Shown here piece after piece: positions 42,933-52,194 of a DNA stretch of 64,000 nucleotides (its first letter is position 1; each line of letters opens with the position of its first letter). The DNA comes from Planctomycetota bacterium (GTDB taxonomy: Bacteria; Planctomycetota; Phycisphaerae; Phycisphaerales; SM1A02), in NCBI GenBank assembly GCA_022574595.1, contig JACZRS010000004.1:124001-188000 (forward strand), read 5' to 3'. The notes under the pieces are model-generated. The model was not told where the DNA came from and made no database searches. It saw only the letters and a list, made by a program, of their open reading frames with translations. The translations under genes and the position numbers were made by a program.

Positions 42933-44690
42933 TCAAGTGGCGGCCCGACCGCCGTTTATCCCAGGTAGAATCTCATCTAGTTGTTGCCGCAGGCACCTAA
43001 GCACCTGCCGCTCAGAATCGAACGAGCCTATCTTTCGAGCAAGCCGCTCGCATTGTCCCATATCGACCGATCTTATCACCCTCTTGACGTTTGGCAGTTG
43101 AGATGGAACCAGTGATAGAGTACGCAGCCCCATCCCCAGCAGCAACATGGTATACTCAACATCGCCGGCAATTTCCCCACAAAGGCTTGTATCAACACCC
43201 AAACGCCTCCCCGCACGTATTACACGCTTAATCAGATACAATACCGCAGGATGTGCGCCACTATACAAATTCGCTACTTTCTCGTTAGCTCTATCAACCG
43301 CAAGCGTATATTGAATCAAATCGTTGGTGCCAATTGCAAAGAACGAAACTTCCTTGGCCATAGTCGTAGCAGTAAGGGCCGCACTAGGCACCTCGATCAT
43401 GACACCGATTGGCATATTCTGATCAAACTCAATCCCTTCTTCTTTGCACTCTTCCATCACATCTTTAAGAATCATCTTGGCCTGACGCAATTCCATAGTT
43501 GTTGAAACTAAAGGGAACATGACTTTAATTGGCCCAAATGCAGACGCTCTTAAAATCGCACGTAATTGCGTCTTAAACAACCCAAGATTCTGCAGGCAAT
43601 AACGAATACTACGCAAACCCAGGAATGGATTTCGCTCAGGTTCTTCTGCACGCTGCTGTGTGTATTTATCCGCACCAAGGTCAAGCGTACGAATAGTCAG
43701 AGGAAGGCCGCCTAGCAATTCAACACACTGTTTATAATCCTGAAATTGCTCTTCTTCTGTAGGCTCAGTTTGACTTGTTAGAAAAAGAAACTCCGTACGG
43801 TATAGTCCAACACCATCGCCGCCGTTTGAAATCATGGCTTCAATTTCGTGCGAAAACTCTATATTTCCCATCAAATTGATGCGCACGCCATCAAGCGTGA
43901 CCGATTCCAGCTCTGCGTATTCACGCAATGCAATTTGTTGATCGCTGATGCGCTCAATTTCAACCCTATACTGTTCGATGGTTTCAGCGTCTGGACGAAC
44001 TACGACTACACCCGACTTGCCATCGATTACTAATTCATCACCATCTTCAACGTACTGTGTGAGATGCTTACACCCCACCACTACCGGAATACCCAATGCT
44101 GCGGCAACAATTGATGTGTGGCTGGTTCGGCCACCCGCATCGGTCGCAAAACCTATGACTTTATTAAGATCCAAAGATGCTGCCCGAGCAGGCGTCATAT
44201 CATGGGAAATCACAACCACGGGCTCGGTTTGCCGGTCCAGGCGATCTTGAGTCTTGCCCATTAGCTTGCTGAGAACGCGACGGTCCAAATCCATCAGATC
44301 ATTAGTCTTTTGCCTAAAGACCTCGTTTTCCATCGCCCTGAAACGAGCGATCATGGTTCTAAATGCCTTGGCGACCGCATACTCAGCCGTCACGCGATCC
44401 TCTAGGATGCTGGTTCGGACCGGCTCAATCAGGGCTGGATCGTGAAGCATCCCCAAATGAAACTCAAATATCTTGGCCGGCTCAGTGCCGAGCTGCTCCT
44501 CTACCCTCGCTCGATCCTCCTCAAGCTCAGATGTAGCAGCCGCCAGAGCATTCTCTAAACGCTCCATTTGGGCCTCTACGCGGTCCTCAGGCACGATTCT
44601 GTGGGGTACATAGTGCAATGCATCGTCCAGCACTAAAGCTCGACCGATAACCACGCCCGGAGATACTGGTATTCCTTTAACTGCTTCCAT
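42933..44690 (-). CDS. ptsI: Phosphoenolpyruvate-protein phosphotransferase (PTS enzyme I)
   Basis: About 585 residues from the ATG at 44690; the frame is open 54 bp further but that leader is not family-like. Enzyme I takes phosphate from PEP onto a histidine and passes it to HPr. The N-terminus starts with the usual GIPVSPGVVIGRALV. The phosphorylated histidine lies in GGRTSHTSIVAAALGIPVVV. The PEP-binding barrel has GVGLYRTEFLFL, IRTLDLGADK, NPFLGLRSIRYCL and MIEVPSAAL, then FAIGTNDLIQYTLAVDR and the catalytic Cys in SLCGEIAGD. No ptsH or sugar EII genes are in the window. It may serve a regulatory (nitrogen or HPr-kinase type) PTS. Confidence 0.94.
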   Translation of the reverse strand: MEAVKGIPVSPGVVIGRALVLDDALHYVPHRIVPEDRVEAQMERLENALAAATSELEEDRARVEEQLGTEPAKIFEFHLGMLHDPALIEPVRTSILEDRVTAEYAVAKAFRTMIARFRAMENEVFRQKTNDLMDLDRRVLSKLMGKTQDRLDRQTEPVVVISHDMTPARAASLDLNKVIGFATDAGGRTSHTSIVAAALGIPVVVGCKHLTQYVEDGDELVIDGKSGVVVVRPDAETIEQYRVEIERISDQQIALREYAELESVTLDGVRINLMGNIEFSHEIEAMISNGGDGVGLYRTEFLFLTSQTEPTEEEQFQDYKQCVELLGGLPLTIRTLDLGADKYTQQRAEEPERNPFLGLRSIRYCLQNLGLFKTQLRAILRASAFGPIKVMFPLVSTTMELRQAKMILKDVMEECKEEGIEFDQNMPIGVMIEVPSAALTATTMAKEVSFFAIGTNDLIQYTLAVDRANEKVANLYSGAHPAVLYLIKRVIRAGRRLGVDTSLCGEIAGDVEYTMLLLGMGLRTLSLVPSQLPNVKRVIRSVDMGQCERLARKIGSFDSERQVLRCLRQQLDEILPGINGGRAAT

Positions 44691-44882
44691 TAGCTTCGCA
44701 TACTCAACAACCCCCCGAACACCGGCTGCCTGGAAGGCAAACACCTACCCAAATCCGCCGCCGGAGTGCAAAGTATAGCCGAATCCACAAAAAGAGCGGT
44801 AAGCTAGGGAAGAACGCTGGTGAGGAGTTGGTATCATGCATTAGAGCTTGCTATATGCCTTTGATCGTGGAGATTATGATTC

Positions 44883-45359
44883 ATGTACCTGCTGAGCATC
44901 CGGTTAACCGTGTTTTTAATGTTGTTTGCAACTATAGGTTGTGATTCAAGCACGGATACTGTCCAAAACTCGTCGACTACTGAACATACCAATGCAGATT
45001 TAGATATGCCGGAGATGCCTGCGTACATCGGGCCTGTGATTGATTTTCGCGTCTCGCCCGAAGAGGCCGCAACACAATTTAATTGGTCAGTTGATTTCCC
45101 CTACAGCGGCTGGAAGCTTGAATTCGCCGGAGCACAAACAAACCCGCGCACCGGACACGCCACAATTAAATTGCTGATCACGATTCCCGGCCAACAAGAA
45201 GTGGTAAAGAACATGGTAGTAACGCGCACCGGCGAATATCGACACGGCGCGCAATCATTTAAAACCGCAGATTTAATTGTAAGACTATTAACAGGCGGTG
45301 ACGAGTCGGGGGATCTCGTACAGTACAAACGAGCCGCAAGCTGGAAAGCGAAAGATTAA
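44883..45359 (+). CDS. Hypothetical lipoprotein
   Basis: 158 residues. A signal peptide ends in a lipobox, FATIGC, followed by an acidic-Ser/Thr-rich linker and a compact beta-rich domain (YIGPVIDFRVSPEEAATQFN, WSVDFPYSGWKLEFAGAQTN, ATIKLLITIPGQQEVVKNMV). No known domain was recognised. It is divergent from ptsI and is followed directly by the REP array around the transposase-like gene. Only hydropathy and lipobox support its location. Confidence 0.7.
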   Translation: MYLLSIRLTVFLMLFATIGCDSSTDTVQNSSTTEHTNADLDMPEMPAYIGPVIDFRVSPEEAATQFNWSVDFPYSGWKLEFAGAQTNPRTGHATIKLLITIPGQQEVVKNMVVTRTGEYRHGAQSFKTADLIVRLLTGGDESGDLVQYKRAASWKAKD

Positions 45360-45372
45360 CACCTTCCTCCTC

Positions 45373-45537
45373 CCAGACGCATATGGATAACAATCAACCC
45401 CTCCCCCCGACGCCCATGGATAGCAATCTACCCCTCCTCCCGACGCCAATGGATAGCAATCCATTGGGTTCTTAATAAAACACAAAACACCCGCCTCCAC
45501 ACCAAGAAACCCGCACGGATTGCTATCCGTGGGCGTC
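45373..45537. repeat. Upstream part of REP array around the transposase-like gene
   Basis: There are four units. Two are half units, GACGCATATGGATAACAATC (45376-45395) and GACGCCCATGGATAGCAATC (about 45409-45428). A full unit, GACGCCAATGGATAGCAATC then CATTGGGTTCTT (45441-45473), follows. A full unit in the opposite orientation, AAGAAACCCGCACGGATTGC then TATCCGTGGGCGTC (45504-45537), ends the group. The last two form a head-to-head pair like a BIME. Spacers are C-rich (ctcctccc). Confidence 0.9.
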
Positions 45538-45588
45538 TAAATGCGTTTGTGAGTTGCACTATGACTGATTACTTCTCATACTACTGCC

Positions 45589-46155
45589 ATGACCCTTGCG
45601 TGGGAAAACTGGTACCACTGTGTCGGCAATACTTATGGCTCCTGGTTGCCGGGCGACCCGCGCGGCTTCCGTTCGCACCATCATCGTAAACATGTTGATG
45701 GCGATTACAAGAACCCGCCGCCGCAGGGGAAGTACGACAAACTGCAACAATTTTCAACTCAAGTAATGAGACGTGATGCGGTATCTCTCAATATTCAGCA
45801 GCAACAAATTGTACTTGACTGCTTTGAAGAATCCTTATTGATGAATGATATTCCAATCGCAATAATGAGCGTGTCAGCAACACACACACATGTATTAGTG
45901 CAGTTTGTTCGTGGTCGTACAACTCTTAGTGGTAAACCAATCGCAGATCCAGCGCGGCATTACTTTGGGATAGCGCGCAAAAAAGCTGCGCGTCAACTCA
46001 GTGATGAGGGTTTAATAGCGCCCGGCGGCGTGTGGTCAAAAAGCACAACAATTATCCCCATAGCAGACAATCGTCATTTTAATAATGTACAGGGATACAT
46101 CACCCGCCACAAAGAAGAAGGCGCAATAATCTGGACCCCCGACGCCCATAAATAG
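45589..46155 (+). CDS. REP-associated tyrosine transposase-like protein (Y1/HUH family)
   Basis: 188 residues. The N-terminus YHCVGNTYGSWLPGDPRGFR and HVDGDYKNPPPQGKY recur in planctomycete Y1-transposase-like proteins. An HUH-type pair is visible (H99 and H101, in SATHTHVLVQF), with a candidate nucleophilic tyrosine at Y170 (NVQGYITRHKEEG). This is the order and spacing of IS200-like and RAYT proteins. It lacks IS200 terminal hairpins but is flanked by at least ten REP-like palindromes within 450 bp, which is typical of RAYTs. The last codons and stop (encoded at about 46141-46155) lie in a repeat copy. RAYT assignment is from sequence reading; activity is not shown. Confidence 0.75.
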   Translation: MTLAWENWYHCVGNTYGSWLPGDPRGFRSHHHRKHVDGDYKNPPPQGKYDKLQQFSTQVMRRDAVSLNIQQQQIVLDCFEESLLMNDIPIAIMSVSATHTHVLVQFVRGRTTLSGKPIADPARHYFGIARKKAARQLSDEGLIAPGGVWSKSTTIIPIADNRHFNNVQGYITRHKEEGAIIWTPDAHK

Positions 46156-46470
46156 CAAAGTACCTCCCCATTCACCTCCCAGACGCCAATGGATAGCAAT
46201 CCATTGGGTTCTTAAAATACAAATCACACTCTCCCCCGCGCCAAGAAACCCGCACGGATTGCTATCCGTGGGCGTCTGGGAGCAAAAATAAGAAAACTTA
46301 GCAACAGCGTTCGTATTACATTTCTTCACACGCTCCCCGCCGCCCATGGATAGCAACGCACTTCCCCCTCCCCCCAGACGCCAATGGATAGCAATCCATT
46401 GGGTTCTTAAGACACAAAACAAACTCTCCCCTCCCAGACGCCTATGGATAGCAATCCATGGGGTTCTTAA
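46141..46470. repeat. Downstream part of REP array around the transposase-like gene
   Basis: Six units: a half unit GACGCCCATAAATAGCAA (46141-46158), which includes the stop codon of the transposase-like gene; full unit GACGCCAATGGATAGCAATC then CATTGGGTTCTT (46182-46213); inverted full unit AAGAAACCCGCACGGATTGC then TATCCGTGGGCGTC (46243-46276); half unit CGCCCATGGATAGCAAC (46341-46357); full unit again (46377-46409); and full unit GACGCCTATGGATAGCAATC then CATGGGGTTCTT (46437-46469). Arms of the full units form TGGATAGCAATCCA-type palindromes. Confidence 0.9.
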
Positions 46471-46493
46471 GATCACAAAACAAATAACCCACG

Positions 46494-47384
46494 TTACGCG
46501 CTCTTTAGCGCCTTAGTGAATTCATCTAGTACAAAAGATATTGGTTCTATGTGCGCTGCTCTAATTATCCGCGTGTCTTTGAACCAGCAACTCTGAATAC
46601 CGTAGAGCCTATAACGTATTTGATTGTTGTGTCGTTCAACTGATAGAAGAGGGCCGCCACTCATACCTCCAATATTGTTGACTACATCACTACGCCCGTT
46701 GGAGTAAGGGACAAGCTGACCATAAAAGCAGTCCTCACGGCCCCAGAAAGAACTTAGAAAATTGTTTGTTTGTTCGCCTCGGTCTTCTATACGCTCAGCT
46801 GGCAAGCAAGCTATTCCAAATTTGATTGTCATAGTACCACTTGCATTGTCATTCTTATTTGGCTCGTTTTCTATCCATTCTCCAGGGTATCCAACAAGAA
46901 GAAAGCCTTCGGGTGTAGCACTTTCATGATTTAACCATATTGTGCTATCAAGCGGCTCAAGAGTTCGCGTGCTTAGAAGCGGTACCGCATATCCAGGGCT
47001 TAATAAGACAAACCCAAAATCGAAACCTTTGGGATCTATACACACTGTTGATAGGTCGCCAATATCAACGGGCAATGGTCCACCAAGACTTTCCGGTGCA
47101 TGGTCAAGCCATACAGATCGCACTATCTCAATAGACTGATCCTTTGCCAGTTTTTTTATAGTCTCGATAACATGGGCTGCAGTAATCCAAAAACAGTAAT
47201 CATTATGAAGAAGAATACAACCTGTGAAAATCTCGTTCTTGATTATTCCATTTTGTTTGAATGCCACGTGTAAACCGACGATGTGTTTTTCAAAGCTATC
47301 CCGAAGTGTTTTGCACCTAGATTCATCTCGCCACCAGTTTGGCGGCATGTCGTCAACGCTCTCGTAATATTTTGTATCGTCCAT
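46494..47384 (-). CDS. Trypsin-like serine peptidase-like protein
   Basis: 296 residues without a signal peptide. The chymotrypsin-fold triad can be placed: His71 in WITAAHVIE, Asp122 in GFDFGFVLLSP, and Ser242 in NIGGMSGGPLLS, with the oxyanion-hole glycines next to it. GYPGEW and the C-terminal YRLYGIQSCWF are further typical strands. It is probably a cytosolic or non-classically exported trypsin-like protease of the type often seen as a stand-alone bacterial gene. Substrate unknown. It lies beside the REP array and is convergent with it. Confidence 0.75.
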   Translation of the reverse strand: MDDTKYYESVDDMPPNWWRDESRCKTLRDSFEKHIVGLHVAFKQNGIIKNEIFTGCILLHNDYCFWITAAHVIETIKKLAKDQSIEIVRSVWLDHAPESLGGPLPVDIGDLSTVCIDPKGFDFGFVLLSPGYAVPLLSTRTLEPLDSTIWLNHESATPEGFLLVGYPGEWIENEPNKNDNASGTMTIKFGIACLPAERIEDRGEQTNNFLSSFWGREDCFYGQLVPYSNGRSDVVNNIGGMSGGPLLSVERHNNQIRYRLYGIQSCWFKDTRIIRAAHIEPISFVLDEFTKALKSA

Positions 47385-47623
47385 GTCTTGGTTCTTTCAG
47401 AAATTTCCCTAGTTGGCACATTAAAAGAAAACTGAGCAACAGCGTTCGTGTCATACGTCTGTTGCCCAGTTATTAATTTCTAAAAACATGATTGTTCATG
47501 TTTTGTCACCAAATTGTTGGATGGGGGTGCTTTGTGAAATACAAAGAGCCCTCACCTCGCTTCGAGTCGCCTATGGAGACCCAGCCCTCTCCCAAGGGGA
47601 GAGGGAGTAAGAGGGGGACAATT
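47385..47623. repeat. Spacer with CCCTCTCCC-AAG-GGGAGAGGG palindrome
   Basis: The palindrome (47585-47605, 9-bp arms) sits just after the groEL stop, within GTCGCCTATGGAGACCCAGC and AGTAAGAGGGGGAC flanks. A second copy lies at 60476-60496 before an HNH gene. It may terminate groEL. A hairpin-like segment near 47406-47482 is A/T-rich and not assigned. Confidence 0.65.
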
Positions 47624-49261
47624 CTAATAATCCATATCATCCATTCCGGAGGCGCCGGCTCCTACTTTTTCCTTCTTCTCCTTTATCTCAACGATTGCGG
47701 CATCAGTCGTGAGCAGCAGACCTGCGATCGAGGCTGCGTTCTGCAAGGCGATTCGCTCGACCTTGGTTGGGACGATTACGCCGGCTTTTACCAGGTCTTC
47801 GTATTTTTGAGTTAACGCGTTGAAGCCGAAGTTTATATCTTCGGACTCATCGACCTTATGGGCGATGATGGATCCATCAAGGCCGGTATTAACTGCAATC
47901 TGCTTAATTGGTGAGGAAAGCGCGCGGTTGACGATATCCACGCCCAGCTTCTCATCGGAAGTCAACTTCTTGCGCAGAGCATCGAGTTTCTTTCTAGCTC
48001 GAAGTACCGCAACTCCGCCACCGGGGAGGATTCCCTCTTCAACGGCTGCACGGCAAGCGTGAAGTGCATCTTCCACACGAGCCTTCTTCTCTTTCATTTC
48101 AACTTCAGTCGCAGCACCAACATTAACCTGGGCTACGCCTCCGGCTAATTTGGCTAAGCGACTCTCAATCTGTTCACGATCGTATTCAGAAGTTGAGTTT
48201 TCCGCCTGAGTCCTCAATTGATCGATTCGTGCTTTGATATCAGAGGTCTTGCCGCCACCTTCAACTATGGTGGTTGTATCTTTTTCGATGGTGACCTTCT
48301 TAGCCCGGCCTAGATCGGTAAGTGAGACATTTTCCAGATCAATGCCAAGCTCTTCCATGATGGGTTTGCCGCCGGTGAGGATGGCAATATCTTCCAGCAT
48401 AGCTTTGCGTCGATCACCAAAGGCTGGAGCCTTGACCGCACAAACTTTCAGCACACCTCGCAGTTTGTTGACAACCAGTGTTGCAAGAGCTTCGCCATCA
48501 ATGTCTTCAGCGATGATCAAGAGTGCTTTACCGGTTTCTGCGATTTTGCCAAGAACCGGCAGCAAATCCTTTGCGGAGTTGAGCTTCTTTTCGTGGATAA
48601 GAACATAAGCATCTTCGATGACGCACTCCATATCCGCAACGTTGGTTACGAAGTGTGGGCTTAAATACCCCTTGTCAAACTGCATACCTTCGACGAGTTC
48701 GACTTCGGTTTCCAGAGATTGGCCTTCTTCGACGGCAATTACGCCGTCCTTGCCAACCTTATCCATAGCTTCCGCAATGATCTTGCCGATCTGCTCATCT
48801 TGATTAGCAGCACAGGTTCCGACTTGAGCGATCTCAGTTGATGAACTGATTTTCTTTGAAAGTCGCTCAAGTTCTTCGACAATACATGTAACCGCAGCAT
48901 CGATGCCACGCTTGACTTGGTTCGCGTTAGCCCCGGCTGTGATGTTCTTCAAGCCTTCGGTGAAGATAGCTTCAGCGTAGATTGTAGCGGTTGTTGTTCC
49001 ATCGCCTGCATCTTTAGAAGATTTAGAAGCGACTTCCTTGACCATTTGCGCGCCCATATTTTCGTAGGGATCATCGAGTTCGATTTCCTTAGCCACTGTC
49101 ACGCCGTCTTTAGTTATGGTTGGCGAGCCGAAAGATTTTTCGAGCACAACAACTCGGCCTGATGGGCCTAGCGTTACTTTTACAGCTCTTGAGAGTTTTT
49201 GAATACCGCGAAGTATTTTTTCGCGTGCATCGTTGTCATAAGCAATTTGCTTTGCAGCCAT
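47624..49261 (-). CDS. groL: Chaperonin GroEL
   Basis: 545 residues, full length. The 60-kDa chaperonin folds proteins in an ATP-dependent double ring with Gro[56 protein letters not shown] and [16 protein letters not shown] are the ATPase signatures, and the apical and intermediate regions are intact ([13 protein letters not shown]). The C-terminal tail is [10 protein letters not shown], not the GGM-repeat tail of E. coli GroEL. GAGGA lies 9 nt before the ATG. It is separated from groES by a 75-codon ORF. A small GTCGCC/GGCGAC hairpin (49311-49329) lies in the gap before groEL. No CIRCE operator was recognised. Confidence 0.97.
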   Translation of the reverse strand: MAAKQIAYDNDAREKILRGIQKLSRAVKVTLGPSGRVVVLEKSFGSPTITKDGVTVAKEIELDDPYENMGAQMVKEVASKSSKDAGDGTTTATIYAEAIFTEGLKNITAGANANQVKRGIDAAVTCIVEELERLSKKISSSTEIAQVGTCAANQDEQIGKIIAEAMDKVGKDGVIAVEEGQSLETEVELVEGMQFDKGYLSPHFVTNVADMECVIEDAYVLIHEKKLNSAKDLLPVLGKIAETGKALLIIAEDIDGEALATLVVNKLRGVLKVCAVKAPAFGDRRKAMLEDIAILTGGKPIMEELGIDLENVSLTDLGRAKKVTIEKDTTTIVEGGGKTSDIKARIDQLRTQAENSTSEYDREQIESRLAKLAGGVAQVNVGAATEVEMKEKKARVEDALHACRAAVEEGILPGGGVAVLRARKKLDALRKKLTSDEKLGVDIVNRALSSPIKQIAVNTGLDGSIIAHKVDESEDINFGFNALTQKYEDLVKAGVIVPTKVERIALQNAASIAGLLLTTDAAIVEIKEKKEKVGAGASGMDDMDY

Positions 49262-49349
49262 TTTTATTTTCCTCGTTTAGACGAAAGTTAATCGTTAGGG
49301 AATTTTCGTTCGTCGCCGCTTAGGCGACGAGGACTTTGTTTGGTTTAAT

Positions 49350-49577
49350 CTAAGTGATATCCGCTCTAGCTTGATAAGCAGCAGATACATGCGATGAGTC
49401 GAGCCAGATGTAATTCTGTGCAGTCGTTATACGAATACCTTGCGAGCTCTTAAGCGCTTCGACTTCGACGACGTTTCGAATTTCAAAGGGATCATTTTCG
49501 CCCCAAAATATGATATCAAGCTCTCTATCAGAGTTTTTCATATCGTTGAGAATATCAATAAGTGGCCCGCGTTCCAT
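49350..49577 (-). CDS. Small ORF between groES and groEL
   Basis: 75 residues, with a good Shine-Dalgarno sequence (AAGGAAG, about 5 nt before the ATG at 49577). The sequence (FWGENDPFEIRNVVEVEALK, then IRITTAQNYIWLDSSHVSAA) is of balanced composition and not repeat-derived. It shows no membrane segment and no recognised domain. Its place between groES (64-bp gap) and groEL (88-bp gap), on the same strand, suggests co-transcription with the chaperonins. A role with them is a guess. Confidence 0.65.
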   Translation of the reverse strand: MERGPLIDILNDMKNSDRELDIIFWGENDPFEIRNVVEVEALKSSQGIRITTAQNYIWLDSSHVSAAYQARADIT

Positions 49578-49641
49578 GGTTCTTCCTTTAATTGTCTTCT
49601 CAGCCCTAATGCCAAGTGCCTAGTGCCAAGTGCCTTCTTCG

Positions 49642-49932
49642 TTAGGTAATAATTCCTAGGATGTCATCTTCGGTAAGAATAAGTACATCGTCATCGCCGA
49701 GTTTAATTTCAGTTCCTGCGTATGAAGTAAAGATTACTCGATCACCTTTTTTTACCGTAAAGGGAATGTACTCACCAGTATCTTTGTTGAGCCGACCGCT
49801 TCCTAGGGCAACGATCTTGCCTTCTTTGGGTTTATCCTTAGCGGATTCGGGCAGAAAGATTCCGGCGTCGGTCTTTGATTCTGGCTCAGCTCGCTTAACG
49901 AGAATCTTGTCGCCTAGTGGTCTTACTTTCAT
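49642..49932 (-). CDS. groS: Co-chaperonin GroES
   Basis: 96 residues, the normal length. GroES caps the GroEL chamber as a heptamer. The N-terminal VRPLGDKILVKRAEPESKTD, the mobile-loop region AGIFLPESAKDKPKEG, and the core KIVALGSGRLNKDTGEYIPF, VKKGDRVIFTSYAGTEIKLG and EDDILGIIT are all standard. GGAGA lies about 8 nt upstream of the ATG. A receiver-like gene precedes it by 42 bp on the same strand and groEL follows after a small ORF. Confidence 0.97.
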   Translation of the reverse strand: MKVRPLGDKILVKRAEPESKTDAGIFLPESAKDKPKEGKIVALGSGRLNKDTGEYIPFTVKKGDRVIFTSYAGTEIKLGDDDVLILTEDDILGIIT

Positions 49933-49974
49933 GTTTCAGTTCTCCAAAATGAACGGTTTAAAATCGTTTGGCGC

Positions 49975-50469
49975 TTAATTGCGCATTTGTTGTTTAACTG
50001 CGGGCCAAAGGTCCGCATAGTGACGCTGTAATATTCTTTGCATGACTTGTAGCATGGCTTCCATCTTGATGGGTCGATCAAGCACGGCAAAGGCGCCTTC
50101 CTTTAGCGCTTCAGTCAGGCTTCGCGCATTTTCACGAGGCGTAACCTGTGGCGGGCGAATCACAACCGTAGGTGGCGGCTGGGCAAGTCGGCGAAGTAAC
50201 TGAAGGATACGAGGTCCGCCGGCTTTGGATGTTGCTCCTCGTCGAAGTGGAATCGCTAGATCAACCACGGCAATGTGAATTGCATATTCATCAATGGCGC
50301 TCGCTGCATCCTCGCCGGTCTCGACTCGGATGCAAGAGATACCCATGGGAACTAACAATTGGGGCAATTGAACCATAGCTGAACTCTCCCTCCATCCACC
50401 ATAAGTCAGAAGGAGGTTTAGCCGAGAGTCAGCCGGTGGCTGCGTCTTGTTTGTCGTACTCGTGGTCAA
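49975..50469 (-). CDS. Receiver-like protein upstream of groES
   Basis: 164 residues. It has a CheY-like order: acidic strand end VETGEDAASAIDEYAIHIAVV with the possible phosphate-accepting Asp in VVDLAIPLRRG, then VVIRPPQVTP and GAFAVLDRPIKMEAMLQVMQ. The Asp is present, but the usual Lys-Pro becomes Arg-Pro, and the loop after the Asp (LRRGATSKAGGP) is expanded. The first acidic pair is not clear. It may be an atypical response regulator receiver with no output domain. It lies just upstream of groES with a short gap and could be co-transcribed. Confidence 0.65.
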   Translation of the reverse strand: MTTSTTNKTQPPADSRLNLLLTYGGWRESSAMVQLPQLLVPMGISCIRVETGEDAASAIDEYAIHIAVVDLAIPLRRGATSKAGGPRILQLLRRLAQPPPTVVIRPPQVTPRENARSLTEALKEGAFAVLDRPIKMEAMLQVMQRILQRHYADLWPAVKQQMRN

Positions 50470-50771
50470 GGTAAACTATTGCCCCAGTGGTTAGCTCCAT
50501 CCAAAGCTATGGCAATGCCCGTGCCGAGTGGGAGAGGAGGTTGGGAACTGTAATATGCTTAATATCAAGGGTTTACAGCAGGCCCCCCTTTGCTGCGACT
50601 CGCCAAGGCTGTCATGGGTCTGGCGCAGCGGCTATATATCTGCCATATTGGCGGATGGATGGCGCTTGAGACTAGTGGCAATAATGTCATTGTCTTAGGT
50701 CTCAAAGGGCTGCTACACTCTCGGCTCTTATGCAATTACACACATTTTAGATAGTTAGCAAGGACGGCTAA
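50470..50771. other. 302-bp divergent spacer upstream of asnS
   Basis: No gene was recognised. The region should contain the promoters of the receiver-like/groE group (leftward) and asnS (rightward). AAGGA lies 9 nt before the asnS ATG. No CIRCE-like inverted repeat was found here, and no unambiguous -35/-10 pair was assigned. Confidence 0.45.
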
Positions 50772-52172
50772 ATGTCGCAGGTGATGATCAAAGATGCTCT
50801 TTCTGGCCAAATCGCAGCAGGCTCCAATGTAACAATCAAAGGGTGGATCAGAACGCGTAGGGATTCCAAAGCTGGTATTTCGTTCCTGAATATCCACGAT
50901 GGCTCGTGCTTTGATACGATTCAAGCAGTCCTGCCCAACACGCTTAACAATTACGAAAGTGAGATTCTTAGGATCACCGCTGGTTGCTCGGTTATAGTTC
51001 AAGGCGAGCTAGTTGAATCGCAAGGCAAAGGTCAGTCATTTGAAGTCCAAGCGTCGAGCGTCGAAGTGGTAGGTTGGGTTGATGATCCTGATACCTATCC
51101 GATATCAGCAAAGCGACATACTTTTGAGTATCTGCGTGAAGTAGCTCATCTTCGGCCGCGAACCAACACGTTTGGTGCAGTGGCGCGTGTTCGTCATTGC
51201 TTAGCCATGGCTATACATCGATACTTTCACGAAAATGGTTTTTATTGGATTCATACGCCAATCGTTACCGCAAGTGATTGCGAAGGTGCTGGGGAGATGT
51301 TTCGCGTTTCAACTTTAGATATGCTGAACCTACCCAAGACGGAAGAAGGTGATATTGATTATAGTGAAGACTTCTTCGGCAAGCCCGCATTTTTAACGGT
51401 ATCGGGGCAGCTTAATGTTGAGGCTTACTGCGAATCACTATCAAAGGTTTACACCTTCGGCCCAACATTTAGAGCGGAAAACTCCAACACACCCAGGCAT
51501 TTAGCAGAGTTCTGGATGATCGAGCCGGAGATTGCGTTTGCAGATCTAAGTGATAATGCTGATCTGGCAGAGGATTTTCTTAAGTATATCTATCGCGCGT
51601 TACTGGATGAGCGTCAAGACGATATGGCCTTCTTTGAGAAGCGAATTGAAAAGGACTGCATTAAGCGTTTAGAGTCGTTCATCGAATCCAGCTTCGAGCG
51701 CATGGAATACTCTGAAGCAATTGAGGTATTAGAGAAGTCCGGAAAGAATTTCGAATTTCCCGTTAAATGGGGGCTGGACCTGCAAACGGAGCACGAAAAA
51801 TATTTGACGGAACAGTACATCAAACGGCCGGTGATTGTGATGAATTATCCCAAGCAAATCAAAGCATTTTATATGCGCTGCAATGATGATGGCAAGACTG
51901 TTGCGGCAATGGATGTGTTAGCTCCGGGAATTGGGGAGATCATAGGCGGCTCGCAACGTGAAGAACGTCTGGACGTTCTGGATCAGCGAATAAAAGAGAT
52001 GGATTTGCCGTTGGAGCCTTATGGTTGGTATCGTGATCTGCGTCGTTACGGAACTGTGCCTCATGCGGGCTTTGGGCTGGGCTTTGAACGAACAATTATT
52101 TTTGCCACGGGTATGGCCAATATCCGCGATGTGATTCCATTCCCCCGAACGCCTAAGAATGCAGAGTTTTAG
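50772..52172 (+). CDS. asnS: Asparaginyl-tRNA synthetase
   Basis: 466 residues, the usual length. It charges tRNA-Asn with asparagine (class IIb). The N-terminal OB-fold ([31 protein letters not shown]) binds the anticodon. Class II motifs are clear: motif 2 in [20 protein letters not shown] then [10 protein letters not shown], and motif 3 in [20 protein letters not shown] with [16 protein letters not shown] at the C-terminus. It uses direct charging, so no amidotransferase is needed for Asn. A small membrane-protein gene follows at 23 bp. Confidence 0.97.
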   Translation: MSQVMIKDALSGQIAAGSNVTIKGWIRTRRDSKAGISFLNIHDGSCFDTIQAVLPNTLNNYESEILRITAGCSVIVQGELVESQGKGQSFEVQASSVEVVGWVDDPDTYPISAKRHTFEYLREVAHLRPRTNTFGAVARVRHCLAMAIHRYFHENGFYWIHTPIVTASDCEGAGEMFRVSTLDMLNLPKTEEGDIDYSEDFFGKPAFLTVSGQLNVEAYCESLSKVYTFGPTFRAENSNTPRHLAEFWMIEPEIAFADLSDNADLAEDFLKYIYRALLDERQDDMAFFEKRIEKDCIKRLESFIESSFERMEYSEAIEVLEKSGKNFEFPVKWGLDLQTEHEKYLTEQYIKRPVIVMNYPKQIKAFYMRCNDDGKTVAAMDVLAPGIGEIIGGSQREERLDVLDQRIKEMDLPLEPYGWYRDLRRYGTVPHAGFGLGFERTIIFATGMANIRDVIPFPRTPKNAEF

Positions 52173-52194
52173 CTGAAGGTTTTTTACTATCAAG

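Noticed and set aside
45373-46470. CRISPR-like spaced repeats
   Set aside because: Units are palindromic, alternate in orientation, have irregular spacing and flank a Y1-type gene; this fits REP elements, not CRISPR.
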